32,566 bases of DNA from Planctomyces sp. (GTDB lineage: Bacteria > Planctomycetota > Planctomycetia > Planctomycetales > Planctomycetaceae): the NCBI GenBank assembly GCA_005778225.1, contig SXPC01000036.1, positions 1 through 32,566 on the forward strand. Direction: 5' to 3'. The translations under genes were made by a program, and so were the position numbers. The notes under the pieces were generated by a model, which worked only from the letters and a program-made list of their open reading frames with translations, had not been told where the DNA came from and did not search any database. This document shows positions 23,673 through 31,014 of this stretch, piece by piece. The number at the start of each line of letters is the position of its first letter. The stretch's first letter is position 1.

Positions 23673-23755
23673 GTGTGGCACGGCCGTGTCGGCCGTGGGC
23701 TTTTTGTTTCGGTGCGTCATATACACTCGACACGGCTGACACAGCCGTGGCACAC
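23673..23755. repeat. Inverted pair of 25-bp hairpin repeats
   Basis: Arms 23673-23697 and 23731-23755 are complementary at 22 of 25 positions. Each arm carries a 7-bp hairpin (CACGGCC-GTGTC-GGCCGTG and CACGGCT-GACAC-AGCCGTG). The right arm is identical to 15848-15872. Confidence 0.8.
23679..23705 (+). terminator. Possible terminator of accD within a repeat
   Basis: The left repeat arm forms CACGGCC/GGCCGTG (23679-23697) and is followed after GGC by five T's (23701-23705). It lies just after the accD stop. It may act as a terminator, although the stem to T-tract spacing is three bases longer than ideal. Confidence 0.5.
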
Positions 23756-23763
23756 CGGACGTG

Positions 23764-24216
23764 TTACACCGACAACAGAAGAAATATTCCTGTTGATAGT
23801 ACGCCGCCTGCTAGAGCGATTCCGCTTAGAAGTCGCAACCATGCCATCGCCTGCCAGTTGACCAACAGCGCGATTCCCGCGATGACGACGCCGGCAACGG
23901 GAATCCAGCAGATGAAAAATGCTGCCAGCGCGAGAAGCACCTGAAACACCGAGATGTGTTCTTTCAGATAGCGTCCACGGGCTTCGACGGGGAATGCACT
24001 GAAGTCCTCCAGCGGGATCAGCGGCTTGAACGTCCGACGACATTTCGGACAGCTGATGAACAGAGTTGCCTTGGTATGCAGCGGCAGCACGAAGAGGAAC
24101 AGGACCTGATCGACCATCGCGTAGCTCTGACTGTCGACATTCTCAGTCAGGCAAGCCGGACAATGCAGCGGGATCGTCGGTCCGAGTTTCTTCTCAGACG
24201 TCGCGTGGATCAGCAT
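23764..24216 (-). CDS. Zinc-ribbon membrane protein of unknown function
   Basis: This 150-residue protein opens with a treble-clef or zinc-ribbon pattern: CPAC (C19, C22) and CPKC (C56, C59) separated by a stretch containing a hydrophobic VLFLFVLPLHT loop. The C-terminal third has two or three membrane spans, at about 90-118 and 128-148. This predicts a cytoplasmic metal-binding head on a membrane anchor. No named family was recognised. The ATG at 24216 gives MLIHATSEKKLGPTIPLHCPAC, with the first Cys pair close to the start. It follows the 248-residue gene on the same strand by 55 bases, so the two may share a transcript. Confidence 0.65.
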   Translation of the reverse strand: MLIHATSEKKLGPTIPLHCPACLTENVDSQSYAMVDQVLFLFVLPLHTKATLFISCPKCRRTFKPLIPLEDFSAFPVEARGRYLKEHISVFQVLLALAAFFICWIPVAGVVIAGIALLVNWQAMAWLRLLSGIALAGGVLSTGIFLLLSV

Positions 24217-24271
24217 AAAGAATGGAAATTAGAAAATGGGAATTGGAAATTAGCCAGAGGGCATTACGGTT

Positions 24272-25018
24272 CTATCGGGCTTCGATGGCGACCGCGAGTG
24301 GGCGCAGGACTTGTTGCGCGATGTGACTGGATAAGAGTCGCTCGCTGTGGGCGCGGAGTTCCGAGAGGGTCTGGATGTAAGAGCCTTCGAGGGCCAGGCT
24401 GCCGTACTGACGGACGGTGAAATAGACGCTGATCGGGTCTTCGTTGAACTCGCGTCGACGGACCTGATTGGCGTTTGTGCGTGTCTCGACAACCATCCTC
24501 GCCTGTTTGCGACATCCTTCTTCCAGACTGATCGTCACTTGTGGCTCGTAGTTGAGGATGGTCGCATGCGGGATGCTGAGCATTGCCTCGACCATCGGGC
24601 TCATGCCAAGTGCTTCAGCGACGACCTCATCGTGATTGCCTTTATACAGGAAGTCGAATCCCACCAGGAAATCGAGCGCTTCACAATCCAGCGGGCTGAC
24701 GGAGAGCATATACGGTACGAGTTCGAGAACGAGCTTGTGTTGTGAAAACGCGGTATCGACATCGGGTGGATTCACGTAACCACTGCAGATTCTTTTCGAC
24801 TCCAGCGACAGCCAGCGGTAGGTGTTGCCATCTTTATCTTCTTCGAGAACGAAGTCACCGTTTTCTCGGGTATAGAAGTTACGCATCGTGGGATACGCTT
24901 TCTGAACGCGCTCGAAGAAATTCAGGATCGTCTCGCGAGAGGTCGGCAGCGACATCTCCGTATTGAGGTTCATGTTGACGAAGAAATCATCAGACAGTTG
25001 ATAGAGAGGATCGACCAT
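24272..25018 (-). CDS. Conserved-looking protein of unknown function
   Basis: This 248-residue soluble protein of no recognised family has a regular mix of helices and strands, with segments such as ILNFFERVQKAYPTMRNFY and FVLEEDKDGNTYRWLSLESK. Further on come SPLDCEALDFLVGFDFLYKG, YEPQVTISLEEGCRKQARMV and FTVRQYGSLALEGSYI. There is no signal peptide or membrane span. The many aromatic residues and the lack of repeats suggest a folded cytoplasmic domain. The ATG at 25018 is the only reasonable start. It lies upstream of, and in the same direction as, the zinc-ribbon membrane protein, so the two may work together, but nothing in the sequence identifies a reaction. Confidence 0.7.
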   Translation of the reverse strand: MVDPLYQLSDDFFVNMNLNTEMSLPTSRETILNFFERVQKAYPTMRNFYTRENGDFVLEEDKDGNTYRWLSLESKRICSGYVNPPDVDTAFSQHKLVLELVPYMLSVSPLDCEALDFLVGFDFLYKGNHDEVVAEALGMSPMVEAMLSIPHATILNYEPQVTISLEEGCRKQARMVVETRTNANQVRRREFNEDPISVYFTVRQYGSLALEGSYIQTLSELRAHSERLLSSHIAQQVLRPLAVAIEAR

Positions 25019-25143
25019 GGAAGCCCTTTATGTTGTGCCTGAAAGTCGTCTGACCAATTCAACAGTGACGTGAACGGCGAAGAACAAATGCTTGATCTTC
25101 AACGACCGTCGTGAGACTTCATCATAGATCACGATGATGATGA

Positions 25144-25839
25144 ATGAGTTTATGGAATTCTGTTTTCATGACGTCGAACTCAAAAATAATTTTTCATTCA
25201 GAAAACGATCAACTGCCTCTTGAATTGGAGTCGCGATTGAGTATCAACGACGAAATGTCTTCATGCTCTTCGCAGGATCTGTCTGTCATGCGTTCTGTTC
25301 TCGACTCCCCTGCTCTGCTGTCTGGTGTCCTCTTCGAAACACGCATTGGCTGGATCGCTGTCGCGGGGCTTAACGGGCTCATCAGTGATGTCCGGTTTGG
25401 TTATCGAAGTGAACGCGATCTGCGCGATGAACTCGTTCGTCGTGAACTGATCATCGACGAAACGACAACGCTGCCGAAAGCCTTCGTTCGAGCTCGCGAC
25501 TTGCTGATGTCGTTTGCGGACGGCAAGCAGATCGACTTCACCAGACTCCAACTCGATCTGGGCAAGAAGACGGAGTTTCAAAAACAGATCATTGAAGCAA
25601 CTCGCCGCATTCCGTATGGCAAGACGCTGTCCTACGGCGAACTCGCCAGTGAAGCCGGCTATCCCAAAGCAGCTCGCGCGGTGGGGAGCGTCATGTCGAC
25701 GAACCGGATCCCGCTGATTATCCCCTGCCATCGTGTGATCGCGAGTGGCGGCAAGCCGGGAGGGTTCTCTGCACCGGGAGAACTGACGACCAAGATGCAG
25801 CTGCTGCAGATGGAAGCGGGGCAACTTCGCAAATTTTGA
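25144..25839 (+). CDS. Methylated-DNA-protein-cysteine methyltransferase
   Basis: The 231-residue protein contains the O6-alkylguanine-DNA alkyltransferase core. The acceptor Cys195 lies in IIPCHRVIAS, preceded by the DNA-binding helix region GKTLSYGELASEAGYPKAAR and AVGSVMSTNRIPL, and followed by GGKPGGFSAPGEL. An N-terminal domain (about 65-140) starts with LFETRIGWIAVAGL. The protein removes alkyl groups from guanine in a single-use reaction. The first 50 or so residues are polar and not family-like. Starts at 25144, 25168, 25255 or 25288 are possible, and the earliest is given. Start uncertainty is therefore the main doubt. It lies just upstream of an exported protein gene with no obvious functional link. 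Confidence 0.85.
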   Translation: MSLWNSVFMTSNSKIIFHSENDQLPLELESRLSINDEMSSCSSQDLSVMRSVLDSPALLSGVLFETRIGWIAVAGLNGLISDVRFGYRSERDLRDELVRRELIIDETTTLPKAFVRARDLLMSFADGKQIDFTRLQLDLGKKTEFQKQIIEATRRIPYGKTLSYGELASEAGYPKAARAVGSVMSTNRIPLIIPCHRVIASGGKPGGFSAPGELTTKMQLLQMEAGQLRKF

Positions 25840-25930
25840 TTTCAACGCTGATTTGCGTGAACAAATTCGACGGGGAGACGTATCAGTATTTGAGACGTCA
25901 AAAAGCGAGTCAGGGTTATGTCTGTCAGTT

Positions 25931-25936
25931 GGGGAG
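25931..25936 (+). promoter_or_regulatory. Ribosome binding site deciding a GTG start
   Basis: GGGGAG lies six bases before GTG at 25943. The frame is open 90 bases further upstream to a TTG, but only the GTG starts directly at a signal peptide. Confidence 0.6.
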
Positions 25937-25942
25937 CGATTC

Positions 25943-27532
25943 GTGAAAACTGTATTCGTCGTGGCGATTCTGTGTCTCTCATTGTCAACGAACGCGCGAG
26001 CTCAGGCACCGGTTGCTCCCGTGGCTACGCCTGATGAGAAGCAGAAAATCATCACGATTTCTCCAGAGACAACATTCATCGTCGATCCGCTCGATCACCG
26101 GGGCTTTCCCGATTACCTGGAATATCTGAATCGTGAATTGAACAAAGGAGGGGTGCCGACTTCTCAAAATGCGGCAGCGGTTCTGCTGGAGATCATTGAT
26201 CGCGATAATCCAGAACTCCCCAAAAATCTCTACTACCGATCGCAGCTTTACCAGCGTTTGCAAGTGCCGATGCCAGATCCCGATGAGGCCTCTTACGTCA
26301 CCTGGCCTGCTTATCTGCAACAAATCCTCGCATCAACCCCAGGTGCTCCAGACGGAGGACTTGAAGCCCCGGCCAACGAGTTTCCAGCCTCCACGCCGTG
26401 GACGTCCGAGGATCGACCGTTGATGGCCAAATGGATTGAATCTCCTGCGACGCGTCGCGCTCTCAGCCTGCTGGAAGAAATGACGAGTCGACCACACTAT
26501 GCGTTGCCATACATCGGCTCTGAAGATCCAGCCAATATGAATATCCTGACGAGGACACTACTTCCCTGGGTTTCACACATTCGCGATCTGGGGCGTCTGT
26601 TGAAAACTCAAGTGATGTATGATCTGGGCGAGGGCCGTTTTGATGACGCTTCGTTGCATTTGATTCAGCTTCATCAACTGGCGTATCTGCAATCCCAGCA
26701 GATGTTTCTCATTGAAAAGCTTGTCAGTTTTGCGATCGATGCGACGGCCTGCGAGGCTGATATTGTCTTCGCGCAACATCCCGGCATGCCGGTTGAAGTC
26801 CTGAAGCGTCATGCCGAACGACTGGCTCAGCTACCGCCATTGGATGACCTCTCCACTGCGATCTCAAAAGCAGAACGATCAATTGCCCTCAATGCTGTCT
26901 GCCTGATGGCTCAGCTTCGTTTACAGAAAGCCCCGCCAAATCATGCTGAGATTCAAGAGATGGCCTCAGAGCTTTCTGGCGGCAGTCCGCTCTTGAGCAG
27001 AATGTTTTCTATGTTGATTGACTACGACGAAGGCCTGCGAACATTGAATCAGTATTTCGATGGCTTTGTTCAGATCAGTTACCTTCCTTACTGGGAAAGA
27101 AAAGCCGCATACGAGAAAATGCATCAGGACTACCAACTGGATGCCATCGAGTCCATGACCATTACGCAGCTCATTTTTCAATCGCCGCAGGAGCGAGGCA
27201 AGACATTTGCCAGACAGATTTTTCGACAACTTACCGTCCTGGAGCAATCAACGACATCACAAGACCGAAGTCGCATGAAACGGGAACTCGTTCACGTCAT
27301 CTATGCCCTCGAACTGTATCATCGAATGCATGGGCATTATCCCGAAGAGTTATCACAACTCCTCCCGGCGCAACTAACCGCAATTCCGCGTGATCGCTTT
27401 TCCGATCAACCACTTTCCTACGTGATGAAGAACGGCCAATACAAACTGGAGTGCGCAGGTTATCGCCCCCTGCTGAACGGCAATCCCTCGCCGCTGAAGT
27501 CCACATCCACTGGCTGGAACGAATCAGATTGA
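25943..27532 (+). CDS. Large exported protein of unknown function
   Basis: The 529-residue protein starts at a GTG (read as Met) with a good ribosome site and a clear signal peptide (KTVFVVAILCLSLSTNARAQ). The body is helix-rich with many Leu/Gln (for example HLIQLHQLAYLQSQQMFLIE) and no recognised catalytic motif. The last ~80 residues, LYHRMHGHYPEELSQLLP and IPRDRFSDQPLSYVMKNGQY, resemble the C-terminal beta part of pseudopilin-like proteins found in many planctomycete exported proteins. The full-length frame opening at 25853 adds a leader without a signal and is rejected. It is probably periplasmic or secreted. Context gives no clear function. The stop is followed immediately by a fragment of the CTCTG-rich repeat. 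Confidence 0.72.
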   Translation: MKTVFVVAILCLSLSTNARAQAPVAPVATPDEKQKIITISPETTFIVDPLDHRGFPDYLEYLNRELNKGGVPTSQNAAAVLLEIIDRDNPELPKNLYYRSQLYQRLQVPMPDPDEASYVTWPAYLQQILASTPGAPDGGLEAPANEFPASTPWTSEDRPLMAKWIESPATRRALSLLEEMTSRPHYALPYIGSEDPANMNILTRTLLPWVSHIRDLGRLLKTQVMYDLGEGRFDDASLHLIQLHQLAYLQSQQMFLIEKLVSFAIDATACEADIVFAQHPGMPVEVLKRHAERLAQLPPLDDLSTAISKAERSIALNAVCLMAQLRLQKAPPNHAEIQEMASELSGGSPLLSRMFSMLIDYDEGLRTLNQYFDGFVQISYLPYWERKAAYEKMHQDYQLDAIESMTITQLIFQSPQERGKTFARQIFRQLTVLEQSTTSQDRSRMKRELVHVIYALELYHRMHGHYPEELSQLLPAQLTAIPRDRFSDQPLSYVMKNGQYKLECAGYRPLLNGNPSPLKSTSTGWNESD

Positions 27533-27536
27533 CCCT

Positions 27537-27585
27537 TCTTCTCAGCGTCCTCTGCCTGCCTCTGTTTCCTCTGCGTTCCAGCCTG
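27537..27585. repeat. Fragment of CTCTG-rich repeat
   Basis: Contains CCTCTGCGTTCCAG and neighbouring pyrimidine-rich units like the right arm of the 3134-3332 palindrome. No complementary partner was found nearby, so this is a single arm. Confidence 0.5.
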
Positions 27586-27611
27586 AATCTTCAATCATCC
27601 CAAACGCAGCC

Positions 27612-28592
27612 CTACTTCTTCAACCTATTCGCCCGCACGGCATCCTGGATTTTTCGCAGAACCTGCTGGCCGCGGGCTTCGCCGTCCTGCTGGGCTTTCT
27701 GCATGATGGATGTGATCTGGTTCTGTATGTTCGTGAGCATTTTGCGGTGCATCTCGATGTCGCGGTACACCTGTTGCAATCCATCAAATGGCTTTCTGGG
27801 AACGACATATTCCTGATAGATCTGCTCGAAGTAGGTCTTCTTCCCGGCTGCAGACGTCACGCCCATGTCGTGTTCCTTCATGAGGCGACTCAAACCCGTT
27901 TGCAGGTCTCGCAGGCGTCTTCGGGAATCCTGCCACTCCTTTTGCTCGAGTTGCGAAGCGGCGTTTCGTTCGTCAGGCCCCAGATCACGATTGAGTCCGT
28001 TCAGACGGCCCATCATGCCGTCCATCTGTTTGCGTGCGATGCCGAGATTCTTCTCCAGGTGATAAATCGATTTCCAGTCAGATTCGATGTTTCGATACAT
28101 CGTCTCGGCATCACCGGCTGGAACATACGTCCCTTCGGCTTCGGAAGCCATCGGCGCAGACTGCAGCAGGGACGCATAATCTTCGGCAACCGGCATTCCC
28201 TGGCTCGGCATCATGACGGGTGGCATCATGACCGGCGCAGCATCCGGAATGAACGTCACATACAGATGCGGATCAGCCCCCTCGCCTGCGGGTGGGAGCG
28301 GATAGTCCATCATGGGATTCACTCCCCCCATGGCTTCGATCATCTGACCGGCATAGAACCACTGCCAGCAGGTCGCAGGATTGAGACCGGAAACATGCAG
28401 CAGATTTCGCAGCGTCAGCGTCGAGACAGCAGGATGAGTGAACGCTTCTGGAGGAATCAGAAAGACGAGCCCATGCGAAAACGTCGACGGCTTGAACCAG
28501 TTCCAGACCGTCAATGGCGCGTGACCGCCGATTCCCAGAGTGACGGGTTGCCAGGCAGTCGATGATGGCATTTGATGAAACGATGGGAACAT
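27612..28592 (-). CDS. Hypothetical protein with C-terminal coiled coil
   Basis: The 326-residue protein has two halves. The first (about 1-155) is a globular segment rich in Trp/Pro, with HGLVFLIPPEAFTHPAVSTL and NPATCWQWFYAGQMIEAMGG, then a Met/Pro-rich linker (APVMMPPVMMPSQGMP). The second (about 165-326) is strongly helical and charged, with heptad-like stretches such as LQTGLSRLMKEHDMG and VYRDIEMHRKMLTNIQNQI, ending in a Lys-rich tail. This suggests a long coiled coil. No signal peptide is clear, and no family was recognised. Starts at 28592 or 28571 (second Met) are possible. It is not obviously linked to neighbours, and its 3' end faces the repeat fragment at 27537-27585. Confidence 0.68.
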   Translation of the reverse strand: MFPSFHQMPSSTAWQPVTLGIGGHAPLTVWNWFKPSTFSHGLVFLIPPEAFTHPAVSTLTLRNLLHVSGLNPATCWQWFYAGQMIEAMGGVNPMMDYPLPPAGEGADPHLYVTFIPDAAPVMMPPVMMPSQGMPVAEDYASLLQSAPMASEAEGTYVPAGDAETMYRNIESDWKSIYHLEKNLGIARKQMDGMMGRLNGLNRDLGPDERNAASQLEQKEWQDSRRRLRDLQTGLSRLMKEHDMGVTSAAGKKTYFEQIYQEYVVPRKPFDGLQQVYRDIEMHRKMLTNIQNQITSIMQKAQQDGEARGQQVLRKIQDAVRANRLKK

Positions 28593-28615
28593 AGCATTGC
28601 TGATAATAAAAGGAT

Positions 28616-28819
28616 CTATCGGTAACTGAGTTTGGCAGGAGGAACCTTGGTGCAGAACGACCAGACCGCGATCACAGGCGACAGGTCAGTCAGACTGGCT
28701 GCCAAGACAATCGTGCCGAACGCGGACGCGGACGCCTGAATCATCTGAGCCAGTCCGTTAATTTTTCCAAGGTCGCGCCGCCCAGACAAGCTCGCCCAGC
28801 TGGAAAAGAGGACAACCAT
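28616..28819 (-). CDS. Doubtful small membrane ORF
   Basis: A 67-residue frame starting MVVLFSSWASLSGRRDLGKI has one hydrophobic stretch (SAFGTIVLAASLTDLSPVIAVWSF). Upstream bases look like a dispersed AT-rich repeat related to 24217-24260, and no ribosome site was seen. It could be a real small protein or the remnant of a longer gene. Given with low confidence only so that the gap is not left undescribed. Confidence 0.3.
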   Translation of the reverse strand: MVVLFSSWASLSGRRDLGKINGLAQMIQASASAFGTIVLAASLTDLSPVIAVWSFCTKVPPAKLSYR

Positions 28820-28890
28820 CAATATTGAAATCCCCCATTCTAAATTTCCAGCCCCCTGCCATTTGCCACTTGTCACTTTTCACTGCGCAT

Positions 28891-28917
28891 AAAAAAAGGC
28901 AGGCCACCATGCCTGCC
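28891..28917 (-). terminator. Rho-independent terminator (minus strand)
   Basis: Reading the minus strand, GGCAGGC pairs with GCCTGCC (28911-28917 with 28898-28904) around a 6-base loop, followed by seven T's (28891-28897). It ends transcription of the Gly/Tyr-rich protein gene about 35-60 bases after its stop. Confidence 0.85.
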
Positions 28918-28950
28918 AATTTGCAAATTTAAGCTTCGTTCGCCAAAGAA

Positions 28951-29265
28951 TTAGCGAATGAAGACACCAAAGTTGCGACCGCCGAGATACGTGCCGCGTC
29001 CACCGTAGAATCCACGGTTTCCGCCATAGAAGCCACGGTTTCCACCGTAGTATCCGCGATTGAAGCTGTTACCCCGGTAAGGGTTGCCGTAGTAGCCTCC
29101 GCGGCCACCGTAGTAACTGCGACCGCCATAGTACCCGCCGCCGTAGTACCCGCCGCCGTAACCACTGCGATAGCGATAGACAGCTGCTTCGGCACTACTT
29201 TGAAGTTGTGGGGCGGCTAACATCGCACCGCCAGCCAAAAGCATGATCATTAATAAGCGTTTCAT
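28951..29265 (-). CDS. Small exported Gly/Tyr-rich protein
   Basis: The 104-residue protein has a signal peptide (MKRLLMIMLLAGGAMLAAPQ, cut near residue 27 after SAEA). The mature chain is dominated by Gly, Tyr, Arg and Asn in repeats such as GGGYYGG and GGNRGFYGG, with no Cys. Its composition suggests a disordered, adhesive or matrix-forming envelope protein, but no function is known. Two ATGs compete. At 29271 the AGGAG ribosome site would touch the codon, whereas at 29265 the spacing is six bases, so 29265 is chosen. It has its own terminator at 28891-28917. Two further small exported proteins of similar style follow upstream on the same strand (29661-29966 and 30128-30520). Confidence 0.78.
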   Translation of the reverse strand: MKRLLMIMLLAGGAMLAAPQLQSSAEAAVYRYRSGYGGGYYGGGYYGGRSYYGGRGGYYGNPYRGNSFNRGYYGGNRGFYGGNRGFYGGRGTYLGGRNFGVFIR

Positions 29266-29660
29266 CGTCATCTCCTAGCTGTTGGCCATGGCATCAAGAG
29301 TCGGTCTCACATGACACCGACGTTACTTCGTGGCTTCTTGAGCAGAGTGGCAAACAGAAATGTTTTCGAGTTCGTCTCAAAATGATGTAGAAAAATCCGG
29401 GCCAAAACCTCTGATTTTTATCGCCGTAATTTGTAACCTGCTTCATATCAACAGGATAAAAAATCGGCCGCCATCATTTCTCTTGTTCCAACAATATTAG
29501 ACTGACCTGCAATCAATCGGTCGTCTATTAATCTGCCATCGATCCCGTCATTTCGACTGCTGGACCGGCAGACGGCGAATCAAGTTGGAAAAGAACCAGC
29601 TATGAGGCAAACAAAAAACGCACGGGCTGAAAAGCTCGTGCGTGGAATTCAATTGATCAA
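29266..29660. other. Intergenic region, minus-strand genes
   Basis: Apart from the terminator of the upstream gene (29613-29642), this 395-base gap shows nothing clearly functional. Bases 29380-29540 are AT-rich and probably carry the promoter of the Gly/Tyr-rich gene. Frames on either strand are shadows or low quality. Confidence 0.5.
29613..29642 (-). terminator. Rho-independent terminator (minus strand)
   Basis: On the minus strand CGCACGAGC pairs with GCCCGTGCG (8 of 9 bases) around a 6-base loop and is followed by six T's (29613-29618 as A on the plus strand). It lies about 20 bases after the stop of the Pro/Tyr-rich protein gene. Confidence 0.85.
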
Positions 29661-29966
29661 TTACCAACCGATCGAGATACCGAAACCAGGTCGAGGACCA
29701 TAAAAGGCAGGTCGACCGTAGTATCGCGGTGGGCCGTAGTACCTTGGCGGTCCGTACGCAGGCCCATAATACACAGGGGCCGGGTAGACGTAGGCCGGAC
29801 GGTAATAGCGAGGTGGTGCATAATAACTGTACCCACCATATCCGACCGGAACGACTTGAGGACTTGTCGTCGTGACGACGACTCCACCGCCTGCCTGGGT
29901 TTCTTTCGGGCTCAACCCCCAACACAGCCCGACCGCAAGCACACTGGCTAAAAGAACTCGTTTCAT
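29661..29966 (-). CDS. Small exported Pro/Tyr-rich protein
   Basis: This 101-residue protein has a signal peptide (MKRVLLASVLAVGLCWGLSP, cleavage near residue 25 at KETQA). A Val/Thr stretch (GGGVVVTTTSPQVVPV) and a Tyr/Pro-rich tail follow, built of units such as PPRYYGP and PAYVYPAP. There is no Cys after the signal. It is probably an exported, disordered envelope or matrix protein. ATG at 29966 has AAGGAG nine bases upstream; the earlier in-frame ATG at 29984 lacks a site and is rejected. A separate terminator follows. The signal peptide resembles that of the Gly/Tyr-rich neighbour (both begin MKR(L/V)LL), which suggests related regulation or ancestry. Confidence 0.78.
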   Translation of the reverse strand: MKRVLLASVLAVGLCWGLSPKETQAGGGVVVTTTSPQVVPVGYGGYSYYAPPRYYRPAYVYPAPVYYGPAYGPPRYYGPPRYYGRPAFYGPRPGFGISIGW

Positions 29967-30048
29967 GGTTAGCTCCTTGGACAAGAAGTTATGGTATTCA
30001 TGAAGTGATTGTGCTCGATATAGGTCAATTTCTTACTCTGGAGTTTGA

Positions 30049-30090
30049 CTGATTCTGGCCTTGAAAAGGTGCGTCCAAGACCAGAATCAG
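30049..30090. repeat. 15-bp inverted repeat after the His/Gly-rich gene
   Basis: Arms 30049-30063 and 30076-30090 match at 14 of 15 positions around a 12-base loop. It follows the stop of the minus-strand gene at 30128 by about 40 bases, but no T-run follows, so it is probably a weak terminator or RNA-stabilising hairpin rather than a classic one. Confidence 0.6.
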
Positions 30091-30127
30091 CTTTCATCCT
30101 TATCAGGCTGCGATCAGGAATTCCTGA

Positions 30128-30520
30128 CTACCGCCAGTTGTAAATGAATCCAATATTACCGTTTGAGAATCCAATGCTGTTGCCACGGTACGCTGGTACG
30201 CCGTAATAGACTGGGCCTCCAACTGGATAAGGTCGGACAGGACCGTCATGGAAGTGATTGTGTCCACCGCCCCAACCGGGGCGGTATCCACCGCCGTATC
30301 CACCCGAGAATCCTCGTCCACCATATCCGCCATGATGGTTATGGCCGCCGTGATAGCCGCCGTTGCTGTAACCACCACCATGACCGCCACCGAATCCACC
30401 ACCATGATGATGATGTGGACCAACGGCTTGAGCAGCTGTACTTGCAAAAGCCAGACCACCCATCAGCAGGCCCAACATCAGGAATCGTTTCAGCGTAAAA
30501 GTCTTTGACATCGTGTTCAT
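30128..30520 (-). CDS. Small exported His/Gly-rich protein
   Basis: This 130-residue protein has a signal peptide (hydrophobic core FLMLGLLMGGLAFASTAA, cut near residue 32 after AAQA). The Gly/His/Tyr-rich mature chain begins with GPHHHHGGGFGGGHGGG and contains GGHNHHGG, GGGHNHFHDG and, near the end, PVYYGVPAYRG. Histidine clusters may bind transition metals, but this is inference from composition. ATG at 30520 has GGAGAG at normal spacing; the earlier ATG at 30556 lacks one. It is the first of three consecutive minus-strand genes for small exported Gly/Tyr-rich proteins. Each has its own hairpin or terminator, so they are probably separate units. Confidence 0.78.
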   Translation of the reverse strand: MNTMSKTFTLKRFLMLGLLMGGLAFASTAAQAVGPHHHHGGGFGGGHGGGYSNGGYHGGHNHHGGYGGRGFSGGYGGGYRPGWGGGHNHFHDGPVRPYPVGGPVYYGVPAYRGNSIGFSNGNIGFIYNWR

Positions 30521-31014
30521 GTTGTTCTCTCCAGAAAGTGACGTCAGAAGCGCCACAGTTTTCTCAGAGCTGATGAGGGGCGTTCAGCAAAGCCGAACTG
30601 GTCGTCCACAGCATCAAGCCGCTTCATGGAAGAGCTATATCGCACGGCGTGTGCCAGGGTGACGGCGTATCAACACGAATGCACGATGGGCTCGAAAACT
30701 GCCGAGCGGAATACAAATCGAGGCTAACGATTTGGTGATTAAGCATGTGACGCAAAGGCGTTACAAGTGTCATCAAAAGAGTGACACTTTCGGTCCAACT
30801 TCTTCGTTGGACGAATCATAAGTCAGGTCAGTCCGTGTGTCTGAACCAATACCTGTTATTTCGGCTGTCCTGACCTTACGAATTGATCCATTTGGCACGA
30901 GGTTCGTATTTAAGAGTGATCGACCGATTGTCCTGCCAATCTGGCGGCCATCGTTGATCGGTCAAACACCACTCATAGCGTTAAGACAACAACACTGTTA
31001 CTGCAGAGGGAAAT
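30521..31014. other. Divergent intergenic region
   Basis: A 494-base gap between the His/Gly-rich gene and the zinc peptidase gene. It contains a 7-bp hairpin (GTCCAAC/GTTGGAC at 30793-30812). A frame from 30837 that overlaps the next gene is Cys/Arg-rich and looks spurious. Promoters for both neighbours must lie here. No recognised RNA family. Confidence 0.5.

Noticed and set aside
27747-28565. 272-residue plus-strand frame
   Set aside because: Antisense to the coiled-coil protein gene; His/Arg-rich shadow.
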